From contig NZ_QOAZ01000009.1 in NCBI RefSeq assembly GCF_003574675.1, forward strand, positions 56,512-120,511: 64,000 nucleotides of DNA, read 5' to 3'. Source of the DNA: Azohydromonas sediminis (GTDB lineage: Bacteria; Pseudomonadota; Gammaproteobacteria; Burkholderiales; Burkholderiaceae_C). Of this stretch, positions 1 to 7,990 are shown one piece after another (position 1 is the stretch's first letter; each line of letters begins with the position of its first letter). Under the pieces are notes generated by a model. The model saw nothing but the letters and a program-made list of their open reading frames with translations, ran no database searches and was not told the DNA's origin. Position numbers and translations under genes: made by a program.

Positions 1-764
1 CGCACGTGATGGAGATGCAGGGCCGGCTCGAGGACGGCGCCGCGTGGCTGCGCCAGCACCAGCCCGCGTGGGCCGAGGGCAACGGCTTCGCGGTGCACCT
101 GTGGTGGCACCTCGCGCTGTTGCGGCTCGAGGCGCTCGACACCGCCGGCGTGCTGCGCGTCGTCGACACGCACCTGTCGCGCGACGCGCTGCACACGACG
201 CTGCAGCGCGTCGACGCGGCGGCACTGCTGTGGCGGTTGCATCTGCTCGGCGTCGAGGTCGACGCGCTGTTTCGCGACCTCGTCGACGGCTGGCCGCTCG
301 ACGAAGCGCACGCCGGGCACTACGCATTCAACGACTGGCACGTCGTGATCGCGCTCGTCGGCGCCGGCGACCTCGCGCGCGCCGAGCGCTGGCTCGCCGC
401 CTGCGCGGCGCGCGTGCTCGCCGGCGACGAGCCGGCGCGCGCGAACCACGCGATCGCGCGCGACGTCGGCCTGCCGCTGATGCGCGGCGTGCTCGCGTTC
501 GCGCGTGGCGAGCACGACGCCGCCGCCCACGCGATGTGGCCGGCGCGCGCGCTCGCGCAGGGCTTGGGCGGCAGCCACGCGCAGCGCGACCTGATCGACC
601 TCACGCTGCTGGCCAACGGCGCTGCGGCGGCGGGCGCAGCGGCGCGCACGATTGGCCGCGCGCTGCTGCACGAACGCGCGCTGGCCAAGCCGCCGACACC
701 GCTGACGCGCCACTGGGCGCAGCGCCTGGGTGTGGCCGAGCGCGCCCTCGCGCGCAGCGCCTGA
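1..764 (+). CDS. TTC38-type tetratricopeptide repeat protein (5' partial)
   Basis: The gene enters from the left edge, so its N-terminal part and true start lie outside the window. The reading frame opens with HVMEMQGR and goes on through a WHLALLRLE segment, which I recognise as the helical core of the tetratricopeptide-repeat-38 (TTC38) family. About 250 residues are visible, all helical and Ala/Leu/Arg-rich, with no signal peptide or membrane segment in the visible part. The biochemical role of the family in bacteria is not known to me. The next gene starts 14 bases after the stop, so the two may be cotranscribed. Confidence 0.75.
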   Translation, partial: HVMEMQGRLEDGAAWLRQHQPAWAEGNGFAVHLWWHLALLRLEALDTAGVLRVVDTHLSRDALHTTLQRVDAAALLWRLHLLGVEVDALFRDLVDGWPLDEAHAGHYAFNDWHVVIALVGAGDLARAERWLAACAARVLAGDEPARANHAIARDVGLPLMRGVLAFARGEHDAAAHAMWPARALAQGLGGSHAQRDLIDLTLLANGAAAAGAAARTIGRALLHERALAKPPTPLTRHWAQRLGVAERALARSA

Positions 765-778
765 CGCCGGACAGCCGC

Positions 779-1207
779 ATGAACCGCCACACCGCGTCCG
801 GCCCCTGGTGGCACGCCGCGCGCGACGTGCAACGCCGCGCCGACGACGCCAGGCGTCGCGAGCGCGACGAGCGCGTGCGCTCGCTCGACGAGCGCATCGG
901 CGAGTGCGTGTCGCAGGCGGTGGCTTCGGGCGAGCTGCAGAAGAGCGCCGCGTGGGGCCGCCCGCTGCCCGACGACGGCTACTTCGACGCGCCGCCCGAG
1001 CTGCGGCTGGCGTTCAAGGTGCTGCGCAACGCGGGTCAGGTGCCGCCCGAGGTCGAGCTGATGCAGGAACTGCAGCGCTGGCGCGACCAGCTCGCCACGC
1101 TGGACACGGCAAGCGCCGACGCGCAGGCGCTGCGTGCACGCATCGCCGAGCGCGAGCTGCTGATTCGCCTGCGCGTCGAGCGGCTGGCGCGCACGCTGAC
1201 GCTGTGA
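779..1207 (+). CDS. DUF1992 (DnaJ-C28-like) domain protein
   Basis: A 142-residue soluble protein. The centre carries the DUF1992 signature: SLDERIGECVSQAVASGELQ, then a short GRPLPDDGYFDAPPELRLAFKVL stretch with a conserved acidic/aromatic pattern, and a C-terminal charged helix. In eukaryotes this domain occurs in DNAJC28; bacterial members lack a J domain, as here, and have no settled function. The first ATG after the previous stop is used. It lies 14 bases behind the TPR gene. A gap of about 230 bases without any convincing gene follows, up to the photolyase. Confidence 0.8.
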   Translation: MNRHTASGPWWHAARDVQRRADDARRRERDERVRSLDERIGECVSQAVASGELQKSAAWGRPLPDDGYFDAPPELRLAFKVLRNAGQVPPEVELMQELQRWRDQLATLDTASADAQALRARIAERELLIRLRVERLARTLTL

Positions 1208-1437
1208 GAGTGCGCCGCGCGCGCGGTCGACGAGCCTCAGTCCAAGTGGCGCGCCGAGCGGCTCGAGCACGGCGGGCGGCGTCGTGCTCGCACCGCCGCG
1301 GTGGCCGTGTAGCGGCCTCGTCGACGTGTCCGCGGGTGGCGCGGGTGCGCGTGCCCGCAAGCGGCCGCAGCCCCACGCCGGCAAGGTCATGGGCCTTCGC
1401 GCATGCTCGCACCCATGGTCGCGAGCGGGGGGCGGGC

Positions 1438-3006
1438 TTGAAGGCGGTGGTGTGGCTCAAGCGCGACCTGCGCGTGCGCGACCACGCGCCGCTCGCCGCT
1501 GCCGCGGCGGCCGACGAGGCGCTCGCGCTGGCCGTGATCGAGCCGGCCTGGCTCGCGAGCCCCGAGTGCCACCCGCGCCACGTCGCATGGAAGCTCGCCG
1601 CGCTGAGCGAACTGCGCGAGGCGCTGGCCGTGCGCGGACTGCCGCTGGTGGTTCGCGTGGGCCCGATCCCCGACGTGTTCGACGCGCTGCGCCGCGAATT
1701 CGCGTTCACGCACCTGTTCAGCCACGAGGAAACCGGCCCCGGCTGGACCTACGACCGCGACCGCACGGTGGCCGCGTGGTGCCGTGCGCGCGGCGTCGCT
1801 TGGCAGGAGTTCGCGCAGACCGGTGTGATCCGCCGTCTGCGCAGCCGCAACGGCTGGGCGCAGCGCTGGCAGCAGCGCATGGACGCGCCCGAGGTCGCGA
1901 TGCCCGCGGGCTGGCGCGGCGCACCGGTCGCGCCCGCGCCGCTGCCCACGCCCGCCGGCCTCGGGCTGCCGGCCGTCGATGCGCCGACGGCGGCCGGCGA
2001 GCGCGCCGCGTGGGCGACGCTCGCGAGCTTCCTCGCCGGCCGCGGACGCGGCTACCGCCGGCACCTGTCGAGCCCGCTCGCCGCTGCCGACGGCTGCAGC
2101 CGGCTCAGCGAGCACCTCGCGTTCGGCACGATCTCGATGCGCTGCATGCACCAGGCCACCTCGGCGCGCATCGACGCACTGGCCGCCGGCGACGCCGACG
2201 AGCGCCGCTTCGCGCACGACCTGCGCGGTTTCGCCGGCCGGCTGCGCTGGCACTGCCACTTCATGCAGAAGCTCGAGGACGAGCCGGCGATCGAGTTCCG
2301 CCACTTCGCCCGCGCCTGCGACGGCCTGCGCCCGGGTGACGGCGTGGCGTGGGACGCCGAGGCGCAGCGCCGCTTCGACGCGTGGCGCGAGGGCGCGACC
2401 GGCTACCCGATGGTCGACGCCTGCATGCGCTCGCTGAACGCGACCGGGTGGCTCAACTTCCGCATGCGCGCGATGCTGGTGTCGTTCGCGTCGTACCACC
2501 TGTGGCTGCACTGGCGGCCCACCGGGCTGCATCTGGCGCGCCAGTTCCTCGACTTCGAGGCCGGCATCCACTGGAGCCAGATGCAGATGCAAAGCGGCAC
2601 CACCGGCATCAACACGCTGCGCATCTACTCGCCGACCAAGCAGGCGCTCGACCACGATGCCGACGGCACGTTCGTGCGCCGCTGGGTGCCCGAACTGCAA
2701 GGCGTGCCCACCGCGTTCGTCGCGCAGCCGTGGCGCATGCCCGCCGACGTGCAGCAGCGCGCCGGCTGCGTGATCGGGCGCGACTACCCGCCGCCGGTCG
2801 TCGACGACCGTGCGGCCGTCGAGCACGCGAAGCAGCGGCTGTATGCGCTGCGCGCCGAGCCCGAGGCGCGTGCCGAAGCTGACGCGATCCAGCAGCGCCA
2901 CGGCAGCCGCAAGAGCGGGCTGCCGCCGACGGCGCGCCCGCGCGGACGCGCCGCGACGCCGCGTGCCGCGGCCCAGCGTGACCTCTTCGACGAGGCCGCG
3001 CCGTGA
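1438..3006 (+). CDS. Cryptochrome/photolyase family flavoprotein
   Basis: A 522-residue protein of the DNA photolyase/cryptochrome superfamily, which uses FAD for light-driven repair of pyrimidine dimers or for signalling. The N-terminal antenna Rossmann domain begins at once with VVWLKRDLRVRDHAPL; the FAD-binding helical domain follows from about residue 200, and the strongly conserved C-terminal core (HWSQMQMQSGTTGIN, then YSPTKQALDHD) lies near residues 375-400. I start it at TTG 1438 because the family motif begins within three residues and a G-rich stretch precedes it; the upstream open frame has a low-complexity Arg/Ala composition unlike a protein. The last four bases (GTGA) overlap the next gene, which implies translational coupling. 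Repair versus cryptochrome function cannot be settled from sequence. Confidence 0.85.
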   Translation: MKAVVWLKRDLRVRDHAPLAAAAAADEALALAVIEPAWLASPECHPRHVAWKLAALSELREALAVRGLPLVVRVGPIPDVFDALRREFAFTHLFSHEETGPGWTYDRDRTVAAWCRARGVAWQEFAQTGVIRRLRSRNGWAQRWQQRMDAPEVAMPAGWRGAPVAPAPLPTPAGLGLPAVDAPTAAGERAAWATLASFLAGRGRGYRRHLSSPLAAADGCSRLSEHLAFGTISMRCMHQATSARIDALAAGDADERRFAHDLRGFAGRLRWHCHFMQKLEDEPAIEFRHFARACDGLRPGDGVAWDAEAQRRFDAWREGATGYPMVDACMRSLNATGWLNFRMRAMLVSFASYHLWLHWRPTGLHLARQFLDFEAGIHWSQMQMQSGTTGINTLRIYSPTKQALDHDADGTFVRRWVPELQGVPTAFVAQPWRMPADVQQRAGCVIGRDYPPPVVDDRAAVEHAKQRLYALRAEPEARAEADAIQQRHGSRKSGLPPTARPRGRAATPRAAAQRDLFDEAAP

Positions 3007-3194
3007 CGGCCGCGCGCGGCTTCAAGGGCAACAAGCAGTCGCTGCCGCGCAAGGTCTGCGCGGTGTGCGGGCGCGAGATGGCGTGGCGCAAGGCCTGGGC
3101 GAAGAACTGGGACGACGTGAAGGTCTGCAGCGACGCGTGCCGGCGGCGCAAAGGCAAGGGCCACGCCGCGGCGACGGAGGCGGGCGGTGGCTGA
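3003..3194 (+). CDS. DUF2256 zinc-ribbon protein
   Basis: A 63-residue basic protein with four cysteines in the pattern CAVC...CSDAC, typical of DUF2256, a small zinc-ribbon-like family often found beside photolyase or cryptochrome genes. It starts with GTG inside the stop of the preceding photolyase gene and its own end overlaps the start of the next photolyase gene by 8 bases, so all three are translationally coupled. The arrangement suggests an accessory role for the flavoproteins, but no function has been shown to my knowledge. Confidence 0.85.
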   Translation: MTAARGFKGNKQSLPRKVCAVCGREMAWRKAWAKNWDDVKVCSDACRRRKGKGHAAATEAGGG

Positions 3195-4740
3195 CGCGAC
3201 GCCGCTGCGCCACCTCGTGCTCGTGCTCGGCGACCAGCTCGACCGGGGCTCGTCGGCGTTCGACGGCTTCGACGCCGCGCGCGACGCGGTGTGGATGGCC
3301 GAGGTCGACGCCGAGTCGACGCACGTGCCGTCGTCGAAGCCGCGCACGGCGATGTTCCTGAGCGCGATGCGCCACTTCGCGCACGCATTGCGCGACGAGG
3401 GCCTCGCGCTGCACTACCGGCATCTCGACGACCCGGCGAACCGCCACACGCTGGCCGGCGAGCTCGAGGCGGCGGTGCAGGCGCTGAAGCCGCAGCGGCT
3501 CCTGACGACCGAGCCCGGCGAGTGGCGCGTGCGCAAGGCGCTGGCCGCGGCCGCGCAGCGGCTCGGCGTGCCGCTCGAGATCCGCGCCGACCGCCACTTC
3601 CTCGCCAGCGTCGACGAGTTCGCCGCGCACGCGAAGGGACGCAAGGGCCTGCGCATGGAGTTCTTCTACCGCGAGATGCGGCGGCGCCACCGCGTGTTGA
3701 TGGAGGGTGACGAACCCTGCGGTGGCCAGTGGAACTACGACGCCGACAACCGCGAGGCCTTCGACGCGCGCGGCCCCGGCTTCGTGCCGCCACGTCCAAC
3801 GTTCGCGCCCGACGCGATCACGCGCGACGTGATCGACCTCGTGAACCGTCGCTTCGCCGACCACCCGGGTTCGCTCGATTCGTTCGCGTGGCCGGTGACG
3901 CGCACGCAGGCGCTGCGCGCGCTCGACGCGTTCGTCGACGAGCGCCTCGAGTCGTTCGGCCGCTTCCAGGACGCGATGTGGCCCGGCGAGCCGTGGCTGT
4001 ACCACTCACACCTTTCGGCGGCGCTGAACCTGAAGCTGCTGCACCCGAAGGAAGTCATCGACCGTGCCGAGGCCGCCTACCGCGCCGGCCGCGTGCCGCT
4101 CGCCAGCGCCGAGGGCTTCATCCGCCAGATCCTCGGCTGGCGCGAGTACGTGCGCGGCATCTACTGGACGCGCATGCCCGGCTACCTCGCGCTCAACGCG
4201 CTCGACGCACACCAGCCGCTGCCGGCGTTCTACTGGCGTGGCGACGTGCCGATGGCGTGCCTGGCCGACGCGATCGGCTCCACGCTCGCGCACGGCTACG
4301 CGCACCACATCCAGCGGCTGATGGTCACCGGGCTGTACGCGCTGCTGCTCGGCGTCGCGCCGCAGCAGGTGCACGCGTGGTACCTCGCCGTCTACGTCGA
4401 CGCCGTCGAGTGGGTCGAGCTGCCGAACACGCTGGGCATGAGCCAGTACGGCGACGGCGGCCTGATGGCGAGCAAGCCTTACGCGGCCAGCGGCAAGTAC
4501 CTCGACCGCATGAGCCCGTACTGCAAGGGCTGCCGCTTCGACCCGGCGAAGGCCGGCGGCGACGACGCGTGTCCGTTCACGACGCTGTACTGGGACTTCC
4601 TCGCGCGCCATGAGCACCGATTCGCCCAGCACCCGCGCATGGCGCTGCAGGTGAAGAACCTCGCGCGCCCGAGCGCCACCGAGCGCGCCGCGATCGCGGC
4701 GCGCGCCGATCACCTGCGGGCCCGCGACGGCCTGCCCTGA
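3187..4740 (+). CDS. FeS-containing bacterial cryptochrome/(6-4) photolyase (PhrB type)
   Basis: A 517-residue protein of the FeS-BCP group, whose characterised member (Agrobacterium PhrB) repairs (6-4) photoproducts and carries FAD, a lumazine antenna and a [4Fe-4S] cluster. The N terminus (LVLVLGDQLD) is diagnostic. Four cysteines at about residues 358, 446, 449 and 462 have spacings of 88, 3 and 13, the same as the cluster ligands reported for PhrB, and the YCKGCRFDP motif surrounds two of them. The GTG start overlaps the DUF2256 gene. A FAD-binding-domain gene follows 3 bases after the stop. Confidence 0.92.
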   Translation: MADATPLRHLVLVLGDQLDRGSSAFDGFDAARDAVWMAEVDAESTHVPSSKPRTAMFLSAMRHFAHALRDEGLALHYRHLDDPANRHTLAGELEAAVQALKPQRLLTTEPGEWRVRKALAAAAQRLGVPLEIRADRHFLASVDEFAAHAKGRKGLRMEFFYREMRRRHRVLMEGDEPCGGQWNYDADNREAFDARGPGFVPPRPTFAPDAITRDVIDLVNRRFADHPGSLDSFAWPVTRTQALRALDAFVDERLESFGRFQDAMWPGEPWLYHSHLSAALNLKLLHPKEVIDRAEAAYRAGRVPLASAEGFIRQILGWREYVRGIYWTRMPGYLALNALDAHQPLPAFYWRGDVPMACLADAIGSTLAHGYAHHIQRLMVTGLYALLLGVAPQQVHAWYLAVYVDAVEWVELPNTLGMSQYGDGGLMASKPYAASGKYLDRMSPYCKGCRFDPAKAGGDDACPFTTLYWDFLARHEHRFAQHPRMALQVKNLARPSATERAAIAARADHLRARDGLP

Positions 4741-4743
4741 CCG

Positions 4744-5934
4744 ATGGTCCCCGACGACTTCCCGCCCACCGCCGACGCCGCGCGCGCGCGGCTCGCCGCG
4801 ATCCGCCCCGACGCCTACGCGCGCACTCGCAACCGCCTCGACGGCGCCGTCACGCGGCTGTCGCCGTACCTGACGCACGGCTTCCTGACGCTGCGCGATG
4901 TCGCCGCCGCGCTCGCCGAGCGCCACGCGCTGCCCGTGCAGCACAAGCTGGTCTACGAGCTCGGCTGGCGCGCGTACTTCCGCCACGCGTGGCGCCACCT
5001 CGGCGACGGCATCTTCGCGTCGCTGCACCCCGGCCCGCTGCCCGACGCGGCCTATGCACGCGAGCTGCCGGCCGACGTGCGCGAGGCGCGCACCGGCGTG
5101 CCGGTCGTCGACGAGGCGGTGCGCGCGCTGTACGCGACCGGCTGGCTGCACAACCACGCGCGGCTGTGGCTCGCGTCGTACCTCGTGCACCTGCGCAAGG
5201 TGCACTGGAAGGCCGGCGCCGACTGGCTCTACGCGCACCTGCTCGACGGCGACCTCGCGAGCAACCACCTGAGCTGGCAGTGGGTCGCCGGCACCGGCAG
5301 CCACAAGCCGTACCTTTTCAACGCCGACAACGTCGCGAAGTACGCGCCGCCGGCCTGGCACTCGCCCGGCAGCGTGCTCGACGCCGGCTACGACGCACTC
5401 GAGCGGCTCGCGCATGCACCGCAGCCGGTGCCCGCCGCGCCGCGCGCCGACGGCGTGGCCGAGCCGCGCCTTTGGCATGCGCCGCCCGACGACCTCGACC
5501 TGTGCACCGCGCCGAACCGCGCGAGCGTCGCCGGCCGCGACGTCTGGCTCGTGCACCCGTGGGCGCTGCGCGCGCCGCCGCCCGACCTGCCGGCCAGCAC
5601 GGTGCGCGTCGGGGTGTGCGAGCGGGGCTTCCACCTCCGCTGGGGCTGGAGCGAGCGCCGCTGGCGCTTCGTCGCCACCCGCTTGGCGGCGCTCGCCGAC
5701 CACCTGTGGTGGGCCGACGCCGAGGACTTGCGCGCGACGCTGGCCGCCGCGCGCTCGGTGCGCAGCGTCGCCGACCCGCACCTCGGCGCGCTGCTCGACG
5801 GCGTCGCCGCACTCGACGCCGAGCCGGCGCTGTTTGCCGAGCCGCCGCGCCGATGCGCATCGTTCTCGCAGTACTGGGCGCGCGTCAGCCGCGGCGAGAG
5901 CCGCCTCGACGAGCTGCTGAGCGAGGCGGGCTGA
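4744..5934 (+). CDS. Photolyase FAD-binding-domain protein without N-terminal antenna domain
   Basis: A 396-residue protein that begins directly in the FAD-binding helical domain of photolyases (RLSPYLTHGFLTLRDVAAAL near residue 38) and contains the core motif HLSWQWVAGTGSHKPYLFNADN near residues 175-200. The antenna-binding Rossmann domain that normally precedes this is missing. Instead there is a C-terminal extension of about 130 residues with an alternating strand/helix pattern (DVWLVHPWAL, VRVGVCER, RRWRFVATRLAALADHLWW). I do not recognise a named domain there. ATG is used, 3 bases after the FeS-photolyase stop. Role unknown; probably a flavoprotein partner of its neighbours. Confidence 0.8.
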   Translation: MVPDDFPPTADAARARLAAIRPDAYARTRNRLDGAVTRLSPYLTHGFLTLRDVAAALAERHALPVQHKLVYELGWRAYFRHAWRHLGDGIFASLHPGPLPDAAYARELPADVREARTGVPVVDEAVRALYATGWLHNHARLWLASYLVHLRKVHWKAGADWLYAHLLDGDLASNHLSWQWVAGTGSHKPYLFNADNVAKYAPPAWHSPGSVLDAGYDALERLAHAPQPVPAAPRADGVAEPRLWHAPPDDLDLCTAPNRASVAGRDVWLVHPWALRAPPPDLPASTVRVGVCERGFHLRWGWSERRWRFVATRLAALADHLWWADAEDLRATLAAARSVRSVADPHLGALLDGVAALDAEPALFAEPPRRCASFSQYWARVSRGESRLDELLSEAG

Positions 5935-6043
5935 GCCGTGCGCTTCGTGCGCGCCGGGCTGCGCGGACGATAAACCCCGTCGGTTCGCATACCCATTGGT
6001 TCAAGCAAAAACCATGGAGTCATCCGCGTGCCAAGATTGGCGC

Positions 6044-6256
6044 ATGCACGCGCTGCGCAACCCGAGCCCACCCGCACCGACTCCCGGCGCCGGGGCGCCC
6101 GCGCTGAGCGTGCTCTACGACGGCGCGTGCCCGCTGTGCCGGCGCGTGATCGGCCTCTGCCGCGGCCTGCGCGCGACGCGCCCGCTGTGCTTGGCCGACG
6201 TCGGCGCCGCCGCGCGGCTGCGCCGGTCTTCGGCCGCATCGGACGCCGCGCGATGA
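6044..6256 (+). pseudogene. Truncated DCC-family (DUF393) thiol oxidoreductase
   Basis: A 70-residue product containing the hallmark YDGACPLCRR of DUF393/DCC proteins, predicted thiol-disulfide oxidoreductases that often accompany photolyase genes. Normal members are about 120-140 residues; this one stops roughly 40 residues after the CxxC motif, and the last 20 residues are unlike the family. The stop (TGA) overlaps the ATG of the next gene. It could be a decayed remnant kept as a translational lead-in, or a minimal functional form. An upstream in-frame ATG at 5996 is possible but the family alignment does not need it. Confidence 0.55.
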
Positions 6257-6990
6257 CCCCGGTCGCCCTCGTCACCGGCGCGCGCGGCGGCATCGGACGC
6301 GCGCTGCTGCCGCGGCTGCGCGCGCAGGGCTTCGGCGTCGCGGCCGTCGGCCGCGCGGCCGAGCCGCTGCACGCGCTCGGCGCCGACGCCTGCATCGCCG
6401 CCGACACGACGACGCCCGAAGGCGCCGCCGCCGCGATCGAGCAGTGCCGCGCGCAGCTCGGCGCGGTGCCGACGCACCTCGCGCACTGTGTCGGCAGCAC
6501 GCTGATCGCGCCGCTGCACCGCACGAAGGCCGAGCAGTACGGCGAGGTGCTGCGCGTCAACCTCGACAGCGCGTTCTTCGTGCTGCAGGCGTGGGCCGAC
6601 GCGCTGCGCGAGGCCGCGAGGCCGGGTGCGGCGGTGCTCGTGTCGTCGGTCGTCGCGCGCATCGGCGTGGCCAATCACGAGGCCATCGCGGCCGCCAAGG
6701 GCGGCGTCGAGGCGCTCGCGCGCAGCGCGGCGGCCACGTATGCGACGCTGGGGCTGCGCGTCAACGTCGTCGCGCCGGGCATGACCGACACGCCGATGAC
6801 GGCGGGCCTGCTCAAGGTCGCCGCGATGCGCGAAGCCGCCGGCCGCCAGTACCCGCTGGGCGGCGTGCAGACCGCCGATCAGGTGGCCGACGTGATCGCG
6901 TGGCTGCTGTCCGACGCGGCCGCGCGCGTGACCGGGCAGGTGATCGCCGTCGACGGCGGGTTCACGCAGGTGCGGCCGCTCGTCAAGTAG
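6253..6990 (+). CDS. Short-chain dehydrogenase/reductase lacking the catalytic Tyr
   Basis: A 245-residue Rossmann-fold protein with the SDR dinucleotide motif TGARGGIG near residue 8, the VSSV strand carrying the Ser, and the usual C-terminal PGMTDTPM and VDGG motifs. In the active-site helix the expected YxxxK reads IAAAK (segment NHEAIAAAKGG), so the catalytic Tyr is replaced by Ile while the Lys is kept. It may be a non-canonical reductase or a ligand-binding protein. Start ATG overlaps the stop of the truncated DCC gene (ATGA). It closes the photolyase block. Substrate unknown. Confidence 0.85.
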   Translation: MTPVALVTGARGGIGRALLPRLRAQGFGVAAVGRAAEPLHALGADACIAADTTTPEGAAAAIEQCRAQLGAVPTHLAHCVGSTLIAPLHRTKAEQYGEVLRVNLDSAFFVLQAWADALREAARPGAAVLVSSVVARIGVANHEAIAAAKGGVEALARSAAATYATLGLRVNVVAPGMTDTPMTAGLLKVAAMREAAGRQYPLGGVQTADQVADVIAWLLSDAAARVTGQVIAVDGGFTQVRPLVK

Positions 6991-7024
6991 CGCCAGAGTA
7001 GCGCCAGCGGCCGCCGCGGCGTGC

Positions 7025-7873
7025 TCAGCGCGCCGCGCGCGGCGGCCGGGGCGCGCGCGGGCCGGGACGCTCGTCGCGCGGTCGGGCGGTGCCGGCCTCG
7101 TGCGGCCCGCGGGGCCCGCGCGGGCTGTCGCGACGCCCGGTGTGCGGGCCGCCGTGCGCGGGGTCGCCCGGGCCGCCCGGGCCTCGGGCGTGGGGCGGCG
7201 GCGCCCGCTCGGCGGCCTCGCGCCGCGCGAGCTTGAGCTGCGCCTGCAGCGCGTCGGGCGCGAGGCCCTTTAGCGCAGCGAAGTTGGCCGCCGTCAGCGT
7301 TGTGCGCTCGAAGTCGCGCAGCAGCTGTGCACGCGCGCGCCTCGCCTGCGCCTGCTGCGCACGCGCCTCGTGCTCGGCACGTTCGGCCGCACGGGCGGCC
7401 TCGCGTTCGGCGGCGCGCTGCGCCGCGTGGCGCTCGCGCCGGCGCGCGAGCTCGTCGAGCGCGGCCTGCCGGTGCTCGGGCGCGATCTCGCCGGCCGGCT
7501 CGCCGTCGAGGCCGATGCGCTGCGTGCCGCGCGCCACCGCGTTGAGGTACGCGGTGCTGTTCGTGTACCGCCGCATGAAGGCCGACAGCACGGCTTTCGA
7601 GAACACGCCCGGCGCGCGCGCCTGGATGTCGGCGTGCACGCGCAGCTTCAGCGGCTTCGGCGCGCCGGCGAACAGCGCCGGGAACAGCTCGGCGAGCCGC
7701 TGGCCGCACTGCGCCGGCGTCATCGACGCGGCCGGCGAGGCGGCCGCCGACGCTGCAGCGGGCGGCGCTGCACCGTCGGCCGCCGTCACACCGGGGGTCG
7801 TGGCCTCGTGCGGCTCGGGGCTCGCCGCCGGCGGCGTGGGCTCGTTCGGCAGGGCGTCGTCGGGGTCGGACAT
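7025..7873 (-). CDS. proQ: ProQ/FinO-family RNA chaperone
   Basis: A 282-residue protein. The ProQ/FinO domain lies at about residues 50-145 (RLAELFPALF, then KLRVHADI, FMRRYTNSTAYLNAV). It is flanked by an Ala/Pro-rich N-terminal linker, a charged Arg/Ala/Glu helix (about 150-200), and a long Gly/Pro/Arg/His-rich C-terminal tail. Proteins of this family bind structured RNAs and small RNAs and act post-transcriptionally in the cytoplasm. The disordered basic tail probably adds non-specific RNA binding (inference). It is transcribed divergently from the M16 peptidase pair, with 117 bases between the starts. Confidence 0.88.
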   Translation of the reverse strand: MSDPDDALPNEPTPPAASPEPHEATTPGVTAADGAAPPAAASAAASPAASMTPAQCGQRLAELFPALFAGAPKPLKLRVHADIQARAPGVFSKAVLSAFMRRYTNSTAYLNAVARGTQRIGLDGEPAGEIAPEHRQAALDELARRRERHAAQRAAEREAARAAERAEHEARAQQAQARRARAQLLRDFERTTLTAANFAALKGLAPDALQAQLKLARREAAERAPPPHARGPGGPGDPAHGGPHTGRRDSPRGPRGPHEAGTARPRDERPGPRAPRPPRAAR

Positions 7874-7990
7874 GCGGGGGCGCGCTCAGTCGGGGCGCAC
7901 CATGGTACCGACGCCCCCGCGCGCCGGCGCCGTGCACGGCGGCGTGGCGCGGCGCGTTATCGTGGCGTCCGTCGCCCCGTGTCCGCCTCC

